Shown here piece by piece: positions 9,614 to 19,117 of a DNA stretch of 64,000 bases. The stretch is from the NCBI GenBank assembly GCA_004298155.1, contig SCRD01000020.1, positions 25,559-89,558 on the forward strand. The letters run 5' to 3'. The notes under the pieces are model-generated. The model saw only the letters and a list, made by a program, of their open reading frames with translations, was not told the DNA's origin and made no database searches. The position numbers were made by a program, and so were the translations under genes. Within the stretch, counting starts at the first letter, position 1. Every line of letters starts with the position of its first letter. Source of the stretch: Acidobacteriota bacterium. GTDB taxonomy: Bacteria; Acidobacteriota; Terriglobia; UBA7540.

Positions 9614-10839
9614 CGTTCTGTAGCACCTCGTGTATGAGAGATCATCAGCAATGCCTGGTCCGGCGGGGGAGGAACTCCGCAGGCCTGCTGGGCTGTTTCC
9701 TCCATTTGCATCACCAGATCCATCACGTTGGGGATAAGATCCGGGTTGGCGCGAAGAATTTTCCGGCTGACTTTCGGCTGCATCCTTTTCACACTGGAAT
9801 AAACGCTCGCGAATGGGCCGGTCGACTGTTGAATCTGCAGATTCACTCCCCGGCTCTGAGCGCATTGCTTCAGGTGGGATAGTGCCCGTTGAAAGTTCTC
9901 AATCGTTCGCCGTCCGCGTTCTTTCTGGGTCAGTCTGCGCTGGAAAGGATCGAGATCGATAATTAACCTGCTCATTTCAAACTTCATGGCTGCTTCCTGG
10001 TTCCTGGGGTTCAGTTCGATGGCCCTGCGGAAATAACGCCGGGCTTGTGTGAAGTCGGCAAGCTGATATGAAGCCTCTCCCGCTCCAGCCCATGCCCCCT
10101 CCAACTTGGGATCGAGTTTCAATGCCTGTTGAAATTCATTCAGCGCCCGCCGGTAATCCTCCACCTGGACAAACATGAGTCCGACCTGCGTGTGGAGACT
10201 GGCGTCGGGTGGCAAGTCTGCCTGGAGAGCGATGAGTTCGGATTCCGCGGCATTTCTTTCGCCTTCCGCCAGCAGGAACTTGGATAATTCAAGTCGCACG
10301 TCACGCCTGTTGCCCTCGGGATTGAATTCCCAGACGCCGAAAACCGCATTCTGGTAGTAGCGGATTGCTTCTGGGATATTGTGTGCATCACCCGACAGCC
10401 GGGCAAGTTCGAGATTTACTGCTCCGTCCCCCGGCTGGCGCACCCAAAGCGTCTGAAGATAAGCCTTGGCCTCCACCAGGTTGTTGGCCTTGACCAGCGC
10501 CTCGGCCAGGCGCTTCTGGTATAACGTGTTGTCGCGCGCGTAAACGAGAGCGGTGTGGAAATCATCCACTGCTTCCTCAGGACGATTCGCCTGGAGGGCT
10601 GCTTCTCCCTTCAGATACCATCTGCCGCCAAGAGCCTGTTGCGAGGCGTGATATCTCTTGACCGTGAATCCGGTGACCCCGAAGAAAATTGCCAGTAGCA
10701 CCATGCTGAGCAGGACCAGAGTTTCCCGCTCCAGCGACCAGAGAAACCCCTGCGGGCGCGTGCAGACTGGACAACCCGCCTGGCCGGCAGGAATCAGTTG
10801 CCCACATCTTGGGCAAAGGCGATCACCCTCTGGAGGCAT
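9610..10839 (-). CDS. Zinc-ribbon, single-TM, TPR-repeat protein
   Basis: The 409-residue protein opens with a zinc ribbon (CPRCGQLIPAGQAGCPVC, about residues 9-26). One transmembrane helix follows (LVLLSMVLLAIFFGVTGF, about residues 41-58), then a long series of TPR units with the usual A/G/Y/A/P spacing, for example LNEFQQALKLDPKLEGAWAG. The topology suggests an inner-membrane-anchored scaffold. The start at 10839 has an AGGAGAAG site and excludes 39 non-conserved-looking residues. Its stop overlaps the ClC start by four bases, so the two are co-translated. No specific function is recognised. Confidence 0.8.
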   Translation of the reverse strand: MPPEGDRLCPRCGQLIPAGQAGCPVCTRPQGFLWSLERETLVLLSMVLLAIFFGVTGFTVKRYHASQQALGGRWYLKGEAALQANRPEEAVDDFHTALVYARDNTLYQKRLAEALVKANNLVEAKAYLQTLWVRQPGDGAVNLELARLSGDAHNIPEAIRYYQNAVFGVWEFNPEGNRRDVRLELSKFLLAEGERNAAESELIALQADLPPDASLHTQVGLMFVQVEDYRRALNEFQQALKLDPKLEGAWAGAGEASYQLADFTQARRYFRRAIELNPRNQEAAMKFEMSRLIIDLDPFQRRLTQKERGRRTIENFQRALSHLKQCAQSRGVNLQIQQSTGPFASVYSSVKRMQPKVSRKILRANPDLIPNVMDLVMQMEETAQQACGVPPPPDQALLMISHTRGATER

Positions 10840-11355
10840 AAGGTTTGCTCTTCTCCTGCTGCACCTTAACTTGCCGGGCGTCTGGCGCAGTTGCGGTCCC
10901 TTTGGGTGGAGTTCTGCAGAAAAACCGGGAAATCGGGGAACATTCCGCCGTGGCAATCAACTCGGTATCCGTCTGGCACTCAAATTCCCCCCCTGTCCAA
11001 CAAGAGCCGCAGGTTGCTCTCCGCTGCGGGACTTTCAGCATGAAGTCATTGTACCAAGTTATCAACGCTTAAATGAGCCGTTTTCCCGCCGTGCGGGTGC
11101 GTTCTCCAGATCCTCCAATGGAAAACTTGCGGGGTGGCGTCGCATGGGCGCTTGAGCGTTCCACTCTTCCCGTTCAAGAGGGAAGGATAATGCAGTTGCT
11201 GGTTTCCAGGTTCGCCTGCGTGGAAGAACTGCAGCCCATCCCATTACACCAATTCGCCTAAAGCTCAACAGAGTTCCTTCCGATACCCACTGTGCGGGGC
11301 AGGGCACATGGTCAGTGAGTTCCGGTCTGTTCCCATTGGATCTACGGAGGAAGCG
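10840..11355. other. Divergent intergenic region
   Basis: About 500 bases between the minus-strand TPR gene and the plus-strand PAS gene. Promoters for both must lie here. No RNA gene or repeat was recognised. An in-frame ATG at 11308 could extend the PAS protein by 16 residues into this region. Confidence 0.4.
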
Positions 11356-12051
11356 ATGGCTTTGCTTCATAACGCTGCGCAGCCCCTGCGGCAGACGGGC
11401 CGCTTGGGATTTCCCGGACGGGCGGAGACGACCCTTCGAGACCTTTCACACATATCGCTGTTGGTGTTTGCGGCTGTTGCCGTGGCAGCGGGCGTAGTGG
11501 CCGTGACTTCGTTGTCGTCGGAATTTGGAGCCGGCATCTTCTGGTCATTCATCGCTGTGGTCGTTCTGTTTCCAATAGCCTGCGGGTTGCTCTTAAAGGA
11601 AGTCAGGCGCGTTAGAAAGCGCGAGAGTCAAGTTAGATGTCAGCAGACTGCAATGGGGTTGCTGAGAAGCGCCAAGGGTTTTAGAGACATTTCGCCTGCT
11701 GGGTTATTGATTGTTTCTTCTGACATGCGCATTCAGTTTGCCAACCAGAAATTCCTGGACAGCATGCTCCGGCGGCCGGAGGAGGTCTCCGGGCGAGAGG
11801 TGCGGGAGGCACTCTCAGGCGGGGGTCTTGAAGAACAGGCCCTAACCTTGCTTCGCCGGCCTGGTCCCGCGGCGAGTTGTTGTTTCGACACTGTCATCCA
11901 CGCAGGCTCGGGTGCGATGCGCCCAGTGCACATCACCCTGACGAGGATCGCCCCGCAACAGGGAGAAGGCAGCGTCCTCGTCATTATTGAAGACCTTCTT
12001 CCTGAGCGTTCTTCCCAGCTGGGTGAGCCGGTGGAAGGCTTTATATTTTGA
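11356..12051 (+). CDS. Membrane protein with two TM helices and a PAS-like sensor domain
   Basis: The 231-residue protein has two hydrophobic helices (about residues 35-57 and 63-85, including FWSFIAVVVLFPIACGLLL), then a charged linker and a PAS-like domain. That domain has SPAGLLIVSSDMRIQFANQKFLDSML and a late beta strand VLVIIEDLLPE. There is no histidine kinase, GGDEF or other output domain. It may therefore be a sensor adaptor or a truncated kinase input module. The start at 11356 is preferred because of the GGAGGAAGCG ribosome binding site. An upstream ATG at 11308 is possible. Confidence 0.65.
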   Translation: MALLHNAAQPLRQTGRLGFPGRAETTLRDLSHISLLVFAAVAVAAGVVAVTSLSSEFGAGIFWSFIAVVVLFPIACGLLLKEVRRVRKRESQVRCQQTAMGLLRSAKGFRDISPAGLLIVSSDMRIQFANQKFLDSMLRRPEEVSGREVREALSGGGLEEQALTLLRRPGPAASCCFDTVIHAGSGAMRPVHITLTRIAPQQGEGSVLVIIEDLLPERSSQLGEPVEGFIF

Positions 12052-12267
12052 CGGGCCCTTCTCTGTGGATAGTCCTCCGTTTCTGTGGACGCAGGGTGCA
12101 TCCACTACACCTTCCGGAAGGGTCATTCACGCCTGCACAACGGACTCCGTGGGGGGGGCCTCTTCCCGCGCCGGATTCAGCAAGACGGTTTTTGCCTTCT
12201 ACGGCTGACATGTGAAGGCCGGTCCGCACTGGTTTGATCGGTATCCCATTTAACGGCGGAGGTATCA

Positions 12268-12648
12268 ATGATGAGGCATTCATGTCTAACGGGCGCGTTG
12301 GCGCTGGTCCTGTTTTCGACTCCAGCGTGGGCCGTCAAAAAGCCCCATCGGCTGAATTTGACGAAGCTCGACGCGGCCGTCTACCTTGCTACGGAGTTCG
12401 ACGCTGCCACAACCTACCATCTGCTTCAGAACTGCGGCAGCGGGTGTTACGAGGCGAACCCCATGGTTCGTCCCTTTGCCCGCAACCCCGGAATCTTTGT
12501 TGTGCTGGGCGCGAGCGCATACTCGGTCAACTACATTGCTCACAGGCTGGATGATCGAGGTCATCACCGATGGGCAGTAACCTTTCGGATTTTTGCCATT
12601 GGGGTACACGCCGGCGCCGGGACACGAGCTCTAACGCTGGATCGTTAA
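12268..12648 (+). CDS. Small exported protein of unknown function
   Basis: This is a 126-residue protein with a clear Sec signal (LTGALALVLFSTPAWA). The mature part contains LDAAVYLATEFDAATTYHLL, then a short cysteine-bearing stretch (NCGSGCYEANPMVRPFARN) and a hydrophobic helix (IFVVLGASAYSVNYI). The ANPMVRPF motif recurs, in my recollection, in small Acidobacteriota membrane proteins without assigned function. A GGCGGAGG site precedes the start. The product may remain membrane-anchored. No enzymatic motif is seen. Confidence 0.65.
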   Translation: MMRHSCLTGALALVLFSTPAWAVKKPHRLNLTKLDAAVYLATEFDAATTYHLLQNCGSGCYEANPMVRPFARNPGIFVVLGASAYSVNYIAHRLDDRGHHRWAVTFRIFAIGVHAGAGTRALTLDR

Positions 12649-12837
12649 TTTGCAAGGCCAAACCTTTCATCTAAGAAGGTGCGCATTCTTCCCGCGCGAG
12701 GGATTTTAGAAGCTCTCGCGGGAACACTTTGCTGCACTGGCTGCCGCAATTTTCGCCTGATAACGGAAGCCATCCCGCTGCCCTTCTTTTGCGGTAGAAT
12801 GGGCATGAGTTCACCCATGCCACAAGAGCACAACGCT

Positions 12838-13554
12838 ATGGCGCCGAGGTATGGCATGCCAGCAGCGGCCATTGGCTTCCGTCCGGAGTTCCTGGACTTC
12901 CAGCGCGGGATCCACGTCGGCAACCTGGAAGATACGGAACGGATCACCCGCATCCTGAAGCTTGGCATTGAATCCCGCTACCGGCAGCCATTTGTGACGG
13001 AGCGCTGGGGGCGCGGTGTTTACTGGCAATGGATTGGATATTTGCCCAGAGCCAACCGCGAAGCCAAGCCGCTTTCGAATCGCGGCAGTTTCGGTTGTTC
13101 GAAGTTCTTCCTTTCCGTTGACACGGATGAAGGACTTTTCAAGTGCTGCATGCAGGTGGAGCGGGGTTTTCTGAAGGCCCCACGTGATTTTCCCGCCTGC
13201 AAGCTCGAGCGCGACTGGGACTGGCACAGGCTGATGGGCGCGCTCAAGCCTGGCGGCCGCATGGACAAAGAATTGAGGCGGCTGGTGATGCGGGAGGGTT
13301 TTAGGGTCCGCGCGGGTAGCTGGGGAGAAGGACCCGTTTATCTTTCGAAGCCGAATTTCACCGGAGTTGCCGGAATCGTGCAGGCTCTGAAGAATGCGCC
13401 TGCGAAGGAGTGGGCGGGCTTCCAGCTTTTCTATGCAATGGATGAGAAAGAAGTGCACGGTTCGACTGGAGTCGACCTCGTAGAATCGATGATGGCCGTG
13501 TTTGAAGAGGTCACGCCGATGATGAACCTCTGCATGCAGATTGAGCTGGCATGA
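12838..13554 (+). CDS. Hypothetical protein, possibly cytoplasmic
   Basis: I do not recognise this product (238 residues from the ATG at 12838). It is rich in Trp and charged residues, includes GYLPRANREAKPLS and DWDWHRLMGALKPGGRMD, and has no signal peptide or membrane helix. Codon use and length support a real gene. The start is uncertain. The open frame extends to 12679, and ATGs also occur at 12799, 12805 and 12817. A TAGAAT sequence ends at about 12800 and could be a -10 box, which would rule out starts upstream of it. The O-methyltransferase gene follows 94 bases downstream. Confidence 0.6.
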   Translation: MAPRYGMPAAAIGFRPEFLDFQRGIHVGNLEDTERITRILKLGIESRYRQPFVTERWGRGVYWQWIGYLPRANREAKPLSNRGSFGCSKFFLSVDTDEGLFKCCMQVERGFLKAPRDFPACKLERDWDWHRLMGALKPGGRMDKELRRLVMREGFRVRAGSWGEGPVYLSKPNFTGVAGIVQALKNAPAKEWAGFQLFYAMDEKEVHGSTGVDLVESMMAVFEEVTPMMNLCMQIELA

Positions 13555-13648
13555 TAACGGAGAATTATGGGCGCGAAACCGGCAGACCTTTTCCGCCGCG
13601 AATGGTCCGGGCCGTCGAGCCCGCCCCAACGAGTGAGGAGCGTCACAA

Positions 13649-14302
13649 ATGCCTAAGATGACCAAGCGAACGTCTGTCCTCATGGGAATGATGCTTGCCA
13701 TGGCGCTGGCAGCCTTCGGCCAGCAGGGTCGCTATTCAAATCCGCCTCTGGCCAGCACGGCAGCCGAGAAGCGGATACTGGCGGAAATGGACCGCATGGT
13801 GAAAAACAGCGAGACGTATCTCAGCGTTCCAAGGGAGGACGGTGAGGCGCTGTGGGTGCTGACGGAGGCGGCCGGTGCAAAGCGCGTGGCGGAAATCGGC
13901 ACGTCCACAGGTTATTCGGGGCTCTGGTTCTGCATGGCCCTCACGGCGACGGGTGGGCGCCTGACAACTTTTGAGATTGATCATCATCGCGCGGCCGAGG
14001 CGCTCCAGCATTTCAAAGAAGCCGGCGTTGCGGACCGTGTCACGCTGATTGAAGGCGACGCCCACCAGAACGTGAAGAAGCTTCAGGGGCCGATTGACGT
14101 GGTCTTCATCGACGCAGACAAGGGCGGATATGTTGACTACTTGCAGAAGGTTTTGCCGCTGGTCCGGCCCGGCGGATTGGTTCTTGCCCATAACATTGAC
14201 ATGGCGCCCGATTACGTTCGCGCCGTCACCACAAATCCCGATCTGCAAACCATTTTCTACATGCAGGGCGCAGGGCTCGGAGTAACTCTGAAGAAGCGCT
14301 GA
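13649..14302 (+). CDS. O-methyltransferase family protein with signal peptide
   Basis: The 217-residue protein has the class I SAM-methyltransferase fold of the catechol/caffeoyl-CoA O-methyltransferase group. Its motif I is VAEIGTSTGYSGLW, the acidic loop is TFEIDHHRA, motif III-like VVFIDADKGGYVDYL carries the metal-binding aspartates, and LVRPGGLVLAHN follows. Unusually, it begins with a Sec-like leader (SVLMGMMLAMALAAFGQQ). SAM is not normally available outside the cytoplasm, so either the segment is a membrane anchor or the protein is exported for another purpose. The start has a GAGGAG site. The acceptor is unknown. Confidence 0.78.
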   Translation: MPKMTKRTSVLMGMMLAMALAAFGQQGRYSNPPLASTAAEKRILAEMDRMVKNSETYLSVPREDGEALWVLTEAAGAKRVAEIGTSTGYSGLWFCMALTATGGRLTTFEIDHHRAAEALQHFKEAGVADRVTLIEGDAHQNVKKLQGPIDVVFIDADKGGYVDYLQKVLPLVRPGGLVLAHNIDMAPDYVRAVTTNPDLQTIFYMQGAGLGVTLKKR

Positions 14303-14348
14303 CGCCAGCGAACCCAAGGGTACGCCGCCGGGTTGGTCCACCGGCGGG

Positions 14349-14837
14349 TCAGTTTTCTGATCCACGCGGCGGGCTGTGTGGCTGCCACTCCGCGTGGCGA
14401 ATGGCATCCACTTTGGGCGAGCATGACCGGCACTCCTCGACATGTTTCACCGCCGAATCAAGTCCCCATCCGAGACACCAGTGAAGATAAGCAATGGCAA
14501 CCGTCGGAGACCGGTTGACGCCCGCCGTGCAGTGAAGGTAGACCGTATGCCCTTTTTCGAGCAGGCGGCGCAGGGCAGCGACACATTCCGGCAGCCTTTG
14601 CTGAAGGTGTGACTCGTCAAAATCCCGGACCGGGACGCGGCAAAACTCGAGGCCCTCCGCCTCATAAAGGGTTTCCGGACTGTCAGCGACGAACCTGCCC
14701 GCCCGGATGTCTTCATCCGTCTGCAGGTTCAGCACGGCGGTCACGCCTTCATGCCGCCGCATCAACTCGACTTCGTGCGCGGATTCAAGGAGCCCGCCGA
14801 CGAGAAGGCGCGGCTGGATCCGATCGTAATCGAGCAT
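14349..14837 (-). CDS. Dual-specificity / tyrosine phosphatase family protein
   Basis: The 162-residue protein contains the cysteine phosphatase P-loop HCTAGVNRSP (about residues 100-109), matching HCxxGxxR(S/T), preceded by VPVRDFDESHL with the general-acid aspartate region. The N-terminal IQPRLLVGGLLESAHEVELM resembles the laforin/kinase-associated DSP group. It likely removes phosphate from proteins or phosphoglycans in the cytoplasm. A GGAGAAG ribosome binding site lies before the ATG. It follows lon on the same strand, 65 bases downstream, and may be co-transcribed with it. Confidence 0.85.
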   Translation of the reverse strand: MLDYDRIQPRLLVGGLLESAHEVELMRRHEGVTAVLNLQTDEDIRAGRFVADSPETLYEAEGLEFCRVPVRDFDESHLQQRLPECVAALRRLLEKGHTVYLHCTAGVNRSPTVAIAYLHWCLGWGLDSAVKHVEECRSCSPKVDAIRHAEWQPHSPPRGSEN

Positions 14838-14902
14838 GTCTCTATTCTTCTCCGGGTAAGGATGCTCCTGGGAGAAAAAGCTGGCCGTCTTGAGAAGGTC
14901 CT

Positions 14903-17296
14903 TTACCCTGAAGTGCTGGTGGACGCGGGAACCTGCGCCGGGACGGGGTCCTTCTCCAGCGCCAGGTTAATGGCTTCGCGCATCGTCTTCACGTAACGCA
15001 GTTTAACGCCTTCCAGCATGTTGTCCTGCAGGTCTTCTTTAACATTGGGTTCATTTTCTGCAGGCAGCAGCACTTCGGTGACGCCGGCGCGTCTTGCAGC
15101 CAGCACTTTTTCCTTGATGCCGCCGACAGGCAGTACCTGTCCGCTGAGGGTGATTTCACCCGTCATGGCCAGGCGCGGGCGAATGGGACGATGCGTCAGA
15201 GCAGAAACCAGCGCCGACGCCATGGTGATGCCCGCGGAAGGGCCGTCTTTCGGAATGGCTCCGGCGGGAACGTGGATGTGAATGTCCTGGCTCTGGAAGA
15301 AGTCCGGATCGACGCCGTAGTCATCCGCGTGCGCGCGGACCCAGGCCAGGGCTGCCTGCATGGATTCCTGCATTACTTTGCCCACGTGGCCGGTCATGGC
15401 GAAATTCTTGCCCCCCTTCATTGAAGTGACTTCGACAAAGAGGATGTCGCCCCCCGTGGGCGTCCAGGCCAACCCCACCGCCACGCCCGGCTGGCGAGTG
15501 CGCTCAATCAGTTCCGTTTCGATGCGGAATTTCTGGACGCCGAGAAAATCTCCGAGGATTTCAGGCGTAACGATCAATTTTTCCGGGTGCCCTTCGGCAA
15601 TCTTGCGAGCTTGTTTACGGCAGACGGTGGCAATCTCGCGCTCCAGGTTGCGGACGCCAGCCTCGCGCGTGTAATGGCGGCTGATGGCTGAAATGGCTTC
15701 GCGGGTAAATTCGATCTGTTCACCCAGCTTGATGCCGTGCTCCTCAGTCTGCTTGGGAATCAGGTGCCGGATGGCAATTTCGATTTTTTCTTCCTCCGTA
15801 TAACCCTGGAGTTCCAAGAGCTCCATCCGGTCGAGCAGCGGAGGAGGAATTGTGTCCAGCACATTGGCCGTGCAAATAAACAGCACCTTTGAAAGGTCAA
15901 ACTGCACGTCGAGATAGTTGTCGCGGAAGTGCGAGTTCTGTTCCGGGTCGAGGACTTCCAGCAGGGCGGAAGAGGGATCGCCGCGGAAGTCGCGCCCGAT
16001 CTTGTCCACTTCGTCCAGCATGAAGACTGGATCTCGCGTTTCGGCGCGGCGGATGCCCTGCATGATCTGGCCGGGAAGCGCGCCGATATAGGTCCGGCGG
16101 TGTCCGCGGATCTCCGCTTCGTCATGAATTCCGCCAAGCGACATGCGAATAAACTTCCTGTCGAGCGCCTTGGCAATCGACTTGCCAAGCGACGTCTTGC
16201 CTACTCCGGGCGGCCCCACAAAGCAGAGCAGAGGCCCCTTCATCTCGGGCTTGAGTTGCAGGACGGACAGGTAATCAAGGATCCTTTCCTTGATTTTTTC
16301 CAGATCGTAATGGTCGGTCTCCAGCACCGTCTTGGCCTTGTTGACATCCACTTTCAGTTCGCTGACTTTCTTCCACGGCAGCACCACCAGCCAGTCAAGG
16401 TAAGTGCGCGTGACGTGATAGTCTGCAGCCGCGGGCGACATCTTAGACAGGCGGTTCAGCTCGCGCAGCGCCTCCTTGCGGGCCTCTTCCGTCATGCCCG
16501 CAGCTTCGATTTTCCTGCGCAACTCCTCAATTTCCTGGTGCTCGTCGGCCTCGCCCAGCTCTTTCTGGATGGCTTTCATCTGCTCGCGCAGGTAATATTC
16601 GCGCTGGCTCTGCGTCACCTGGTCCTGCACGTCAGACTGAATCTTGGAGCGGAGCTGCAACACCTCAACTTCGCGGGCCAGCAGATGGTTCAAGCGGTCC
16701 AGCCGCGCTTTAAGGTCCAGGCTCTCCAGCAATTCCTGTTTTTCAGTGCTCGAGAGCGAGGGGAGATTGGCGGCGATAAAATCTGCCAGGCGGCCGGGAT
16801 CATCGATGTTCATCACCACGGTTTGCAGATCGTCGGAAAGCGTGGGAGAAAGCTGCACGGCCTGCTGGAAGAGCGTAGAAACACTTCGCACCAGCGCATC
16901 AAAGTCGGCTTTCTTGTCGTCAGGAACAACGTCCGGAAGTGCTTTGACCTTTGCCCGGATGTACGGCTCCATCTGGAGGACTTCTTCCAGTGCAATCCGT
17001 TGCAGCCCTTCGACGAAGATAAAAAGACTCTGCGTGGGAAGCTTGATGATTTTGTGGACAAATGCCACCGTGCCGATCTGATAGAGATCGGTGGGCTGAG
17101 GCGAGTCCACGCGCGGGTCCCGCTGTGCGATCACCCCGATGAACTTTTCGCCTTCGGGCAGAGAATTGATCAGTTCCAGCGAGCTTTCCCGGCCCACTGT
17201 CAGCGGCAGAATGGCATTTGGAAACAGGACAGTGTCCCGAACCGGCAAAATGGCCAGATTTTCAAAATCGGCGGTCTTCTTGATTTTTTCGTTCAT
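14903..17296 (-). CDS. lon: ATP-dependent protease La (Lon)
   Basis: At 797 residues this is a full-length LonA. The N-terminal substrate-binding domain starts near residue 14 ([20 protein letters not shown]). The AAA+ module has Walker [14 protein letters not shown] and Walker [12 protein letters not shown]. The C-terminal serine/lysine protease domain has [17 protein letters not shown] with the catalytic serine in PKDGPSAG, and the lysine in [16 protein letters not shown]. It degrades misfolded and short-lived regulatory proteins in the cytoplasm. The ATG at 17296 is supported by the conserved N-terminus. A phosphatase gene follows on the same strand. Confidence 0.95.
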   Translation of the reverse strand: MNEKIKKTADFENLAILPVRDTVLFPNAILPLTVGRESSLELINSLPEGEKFIGVIAQRDPRVDSPQPTDLYQIGTVAFVHKIIKLPTQSLFIFVEGLQRIALEEVLQMEPYIRAKVKALPDVVPDDKKADFDALVRSVSTLFQQAVQLSPTLSDDLQTVVMNIDDPGRLADFIAANLPSLSSTEKQELLESLDLKARLDRLNHLLAREVEVLQLRSKIQSDVQDQVTQSQREYYLREQMKAIQKELGEADEHQEIEELRRKIEAAGMTEEARKEALRELNRLSKMSPAAADYHVTRTYLDWLVVLPWKKVSELKVDVNKAKTVLETDHYDLEKIKERILDYLSVLQLKPEMKGPLLCFVGPPGVGKTSLGKSIAKALDRKFIRMSLGGIHDEAEIRGHRRTYIGALPGQIMQGIRRAETRDPVFMLDEVDKIGRDFRGDPSSALLEVLDPEQNSHFRDNYLDVQFDLSKVLFICTANVLDTIPPPLLDRMELLELQGYTEEEKIEIAIRHLIPKQTEEHGIKLGEQIEFTREAISAISRHYTREAGVRNLEREIATVCRKQARKIAEGHPEKLIVTPEILGDFLGVQKFRIETELIERTRQPGVAVGLAWTPTGGDILFVEVTSMKGGKNFAMTGHVGKVMQESMQAALAWVRAHADDYGVDPDFFQSQDIHIHVPAGAIPKDGPSAGITMASALVSALTHRPIRPRLAMTGEITLSGQVLPVGGIKEKVLAARRAGVTEVLLPAENEPNVKEDLQDNMLEGVKLRYVKTMREAINLALEKDPVPAQVPASTSTSG

Positions 17297-17676
17297 CTTC
17301 AGACATCCCCGTGCACACGAAATTGGGCGCTGCTCTTAATTCCGCGTTTGCATTCTATCAAAAGCGTCTCGGTTGCCAACATTTTATCACGCGGGAATTC
17401 AGTAGAGGGATCACAAGACCCGGCGCCCGAAGAATCGATTGAAGGACGCCAGCGAAAACCTCTTGTTGTTTGCAGAGCCCCTTTAATCTTTTGATGCTGC
17501 CCTCGGGGAAAAGGTTCACGGGGCGGGTGCGCGTTTGTGCAGGTTTGGGATCCCGGCAGAGCTCAGGTTGTGCAGAGAACCTGGAATGGCGGATTAGGGG
17601 CTAGATTCCTGATGCGATTAGCCTCCGGCCCGTCTTTCTGGCTTTCCTTTATTTTCAACATCATGGACAGCTTCGT

Positions 17677-17800
17677 TTCCGGTTCGTTTTTCCCGCGGCT
17701 ACGTGTTTTCAACGACTTCTCCGCTTCGTTTTCAGGTTCGTTCCGGTTCGTTTTTCAGGCCCGATCCTGTGTTTTCAATAACTTCTCCGGTTCGTTTTTC
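17677..17800 (+). repeat. Short interspersed direct repeats (TTCCGGTTCGTTTTTC units)
   Basis: The unit TTCCGGTTCGTTTTTC occurs at 17677-17692 and 17741-17756, and a near-identical CTCCGGTTCGTTTTTC at 17785-17800. The longer block GTGTTTTCAA, two variable bases, then ACTTCTCCG occurs at 17703-17723 and 17769-17789. A degenerate copy (ATTTTCAAC) lies near 17650. The whole is a two-to-three-fold imperfect duplication of about 65 bases. Confidence 0.75.
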
Positions 17801-17817
17801 AAAAAACGAATTTTTTT
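17791..17817 (+). terminator. Intrinsic-terminator-like hairpin inside the repeat block
   Basis: TTCGTTTTT and AAAAACGAA pair almost back to back and are followed by seven T residues on the plus strand. No plus-strand gene lies upstream, so this either ends an unannotated small RNA transcribed from the repeat region or is fortuitous. The stem is AT-rich and weak. Confidence 0.4.
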
Positions 17818-17999
17818 GTCCCATTCGTCTCATTAGTCCCACAAATTACTGCTCTCAGGCACTGAAAGGAGACTACCATACTAGCCCACTCAAGTCAAGC
17901 AGAATCGTGCGTGAGACTATAGCCGAGGCTGGTCGGCTTTCAATTGGCACAGATCGCAAACCGCGCCATCGAGCATCTGTCGCCAGCGTTTTACGAGAC

Positions 18000-18055
18000 G
18001 TCATTCTGAGGTCCGATGTATTGCATTAGAGTGAAGAATCTGCCCCCGGAATGAC
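18000..18055. repeat. Inverted-repeat element, REP/MITE-like
   Basis: GTCATTC at 18000-18006 is matched by GAATGAC at 18049-18055. Between them lies ...TCTGAGG... and GAAGAATCTGC, an arrangement I recall as a dispersed intergenic element in Acidobacteriota genomes. Only one copy was noticed in this window, so the repeat status is inferred from memory rather than shown here. Confidence 0.4.
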
Positions 18056-18172
18056 CAGGGAAGGCCCGGTTTTAGCAAGTCGAAGATCGGCCGCCCGCGA
18101 GATTGTTTGGCGGGATGCACCGGCTGCGACCTCTCAATGGAAGTGTGATACACTGGTGCCACCGATGAAAAA

Positions 18173-18225
18173 CGGGGCGAAGCAGATCCGGAAATCTGAC
18201 ATTCCTCTTTGAGCCAGGAGCCCCG
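18173..18225 (+). other. Nested hairpin in the sod leader region
   Basis: CGGGGC (18173-18178) can pair with GCCCCG (18220-18225), enclosing a second stem, CAGAT (18183-18187) with ATCTG (18194-18198). It lies about 180 bases before the sod start and may be part of a structured 5' leader. It matches no riboswitch class that I recognise. Confidence 0.3.
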
Positions 18226-18405
18226 CCGCCCAGCTGAGCATGTCCACATGGGACTGCGCCGGGCTAACCGAGCGGTGATTCCGCTTTGCCGTGCCTCGAA
18301 AGATGAGCGCACGCGTCAGGCAGCCCTGGTTATAAAGAAGGGCTGCAAAATCAGATTCAGGAGGTTTATATGGGATCTACACCGAGCACAGCTAAAGGAG
18401 GCGCA

Positions 18406-19020
18406 ATGCCGTTTACTCTTCCCGCTCTTACCTATGCAACCGATGCACTGGAACCTTATATCGACAAAATGACAATGGAAATCCACCATGGCAAACACCA
18501 CGGCGGGTACGTCAACAACCTGAACAAGGCGATCGAATCCGTGTCCGAACTGGCTGGCAAAACGGTCGAGGAACTTCTGGCCAACAACTGCTCGCTGGTG
18601 CCGGAAAATATTCGAACTGCCGTCCGCAACAACGGGGGCGGCCACGCCAACCATTCCATGTTCTGGACCATCATGGGCCCGAAGAAGGGCGGCCAGCCCA
18701 GCGGCAACCTGGCGGAAGCCATCAAGAGCGCTTTTGGCGGGTTCGATCAGTTCAAGGAAAAATTCGGCGCTGCCGCCACCACGCGGTTTGGTTCGGGATG
18801 GGCGTGGCTGGTGAAAACGAGCGCGGGCAAGCTGGACATCTATTCAACGGCCAACCAGGACAGCCCTCTCATGGAGGGGAAATTCCCGGTGATGGGGCTT
18901 GACGTGTGGGAGCATGCCTACTACCTGAAGTACCAGAACCGCCGGCCTGAGTACATTCAAAACTGGTGGAACGTGGTGGACTGGGCAGCCGTCGAAAAGC
19001 GGTTTGCAACCGGAAAGTAA
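18406..19020 (+). CDS. sodA: Superoxide dismutase, Fe/Mn family
   Basis: The 204-residue form starting [20 protein letters not shown] has the normal length for iron/manganese superoxide dismutase, which turns superoxide into oxygen and hydrogen peroxide. Metal ligands are visible: His in [12 protein letters not shown], His in [11 protein letters not shown], and Asp and His in LDVWEHAYY. The GGGHANH context and the glutamine in STANQDSP favour manganese or cambialistic use over strict iron. An in-frame ATG at 18370 would add 12 residues and has its own CAGGAGG site. The ATG at 18406 has AAAGGAGG, so two starts are plausible. Confidence 0.92.
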   Translation: MPFTLPALTYATDALEPYIDKMTMEIHHGKHHGGYVNNLNKAIESVSELAGKTVEELLANNCSLVPENIRTAVRNNGGGHANHSMFWTIMGPKKGGQPSGNLAEAIKSAFGGFDQFKEKFGAAATTRFGSGWAWLVKTSAGKLDIYSTANQDSPLMEGKFPVMGLDVWEHAYYLKYQNRRPEYIQNWWNVVDWAAVEKRFATGK

Positions 19021-19117
19021 TCCAGCATCCAGCGGGGCGGGTTACGGGGCAGAGGCCCTGTAACCTTTTGGCCCATTCAGATCGTCCAAAACAATTTGAC
19101 AGTCGCTGCTCGTCACC

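Larger units (their letters stand above)
17297..18405. other. 1.1-kb gene-free region between lon and sod
   Basis: No protein-coding gene is convincing here. It holds, left to right, the lon upstream region, a low-complexity block of short direct repeats (17677-17800) ending in a terminator-like hairpin, an inverted-repeat element (18000-18055), a nested hairpin (18173-18225) and the sod ribosome binding site region. The T-rich, repetitive plus strand around 17640-17830 is clearly different in composition from neighbouring genes. Confidence 0.6.

Noticed and set aside
9614..9865. N-terminal extension of the ClC channel by 84 residues
   Set aside because: It lies wholly inside the upstream TPR gene and is low-complexity. 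The GTGA overlap gives a better start.
12811..13701. A 296-codon minus-strand frame opposite the hypothetical gene at 12838-13554
   Set aside because: The plus-strand frame has the more natural protein composition. The minus frame also runs through the start of the O-methyltransferase gene.
15929..17494. A 521-codon open frame on the plus strand opposite lon
   Set aside because: It is the antisense shadow of the clearly intact lon gene. Its translation is rich in His, Leu, Gln and Arg with no family resemblance.
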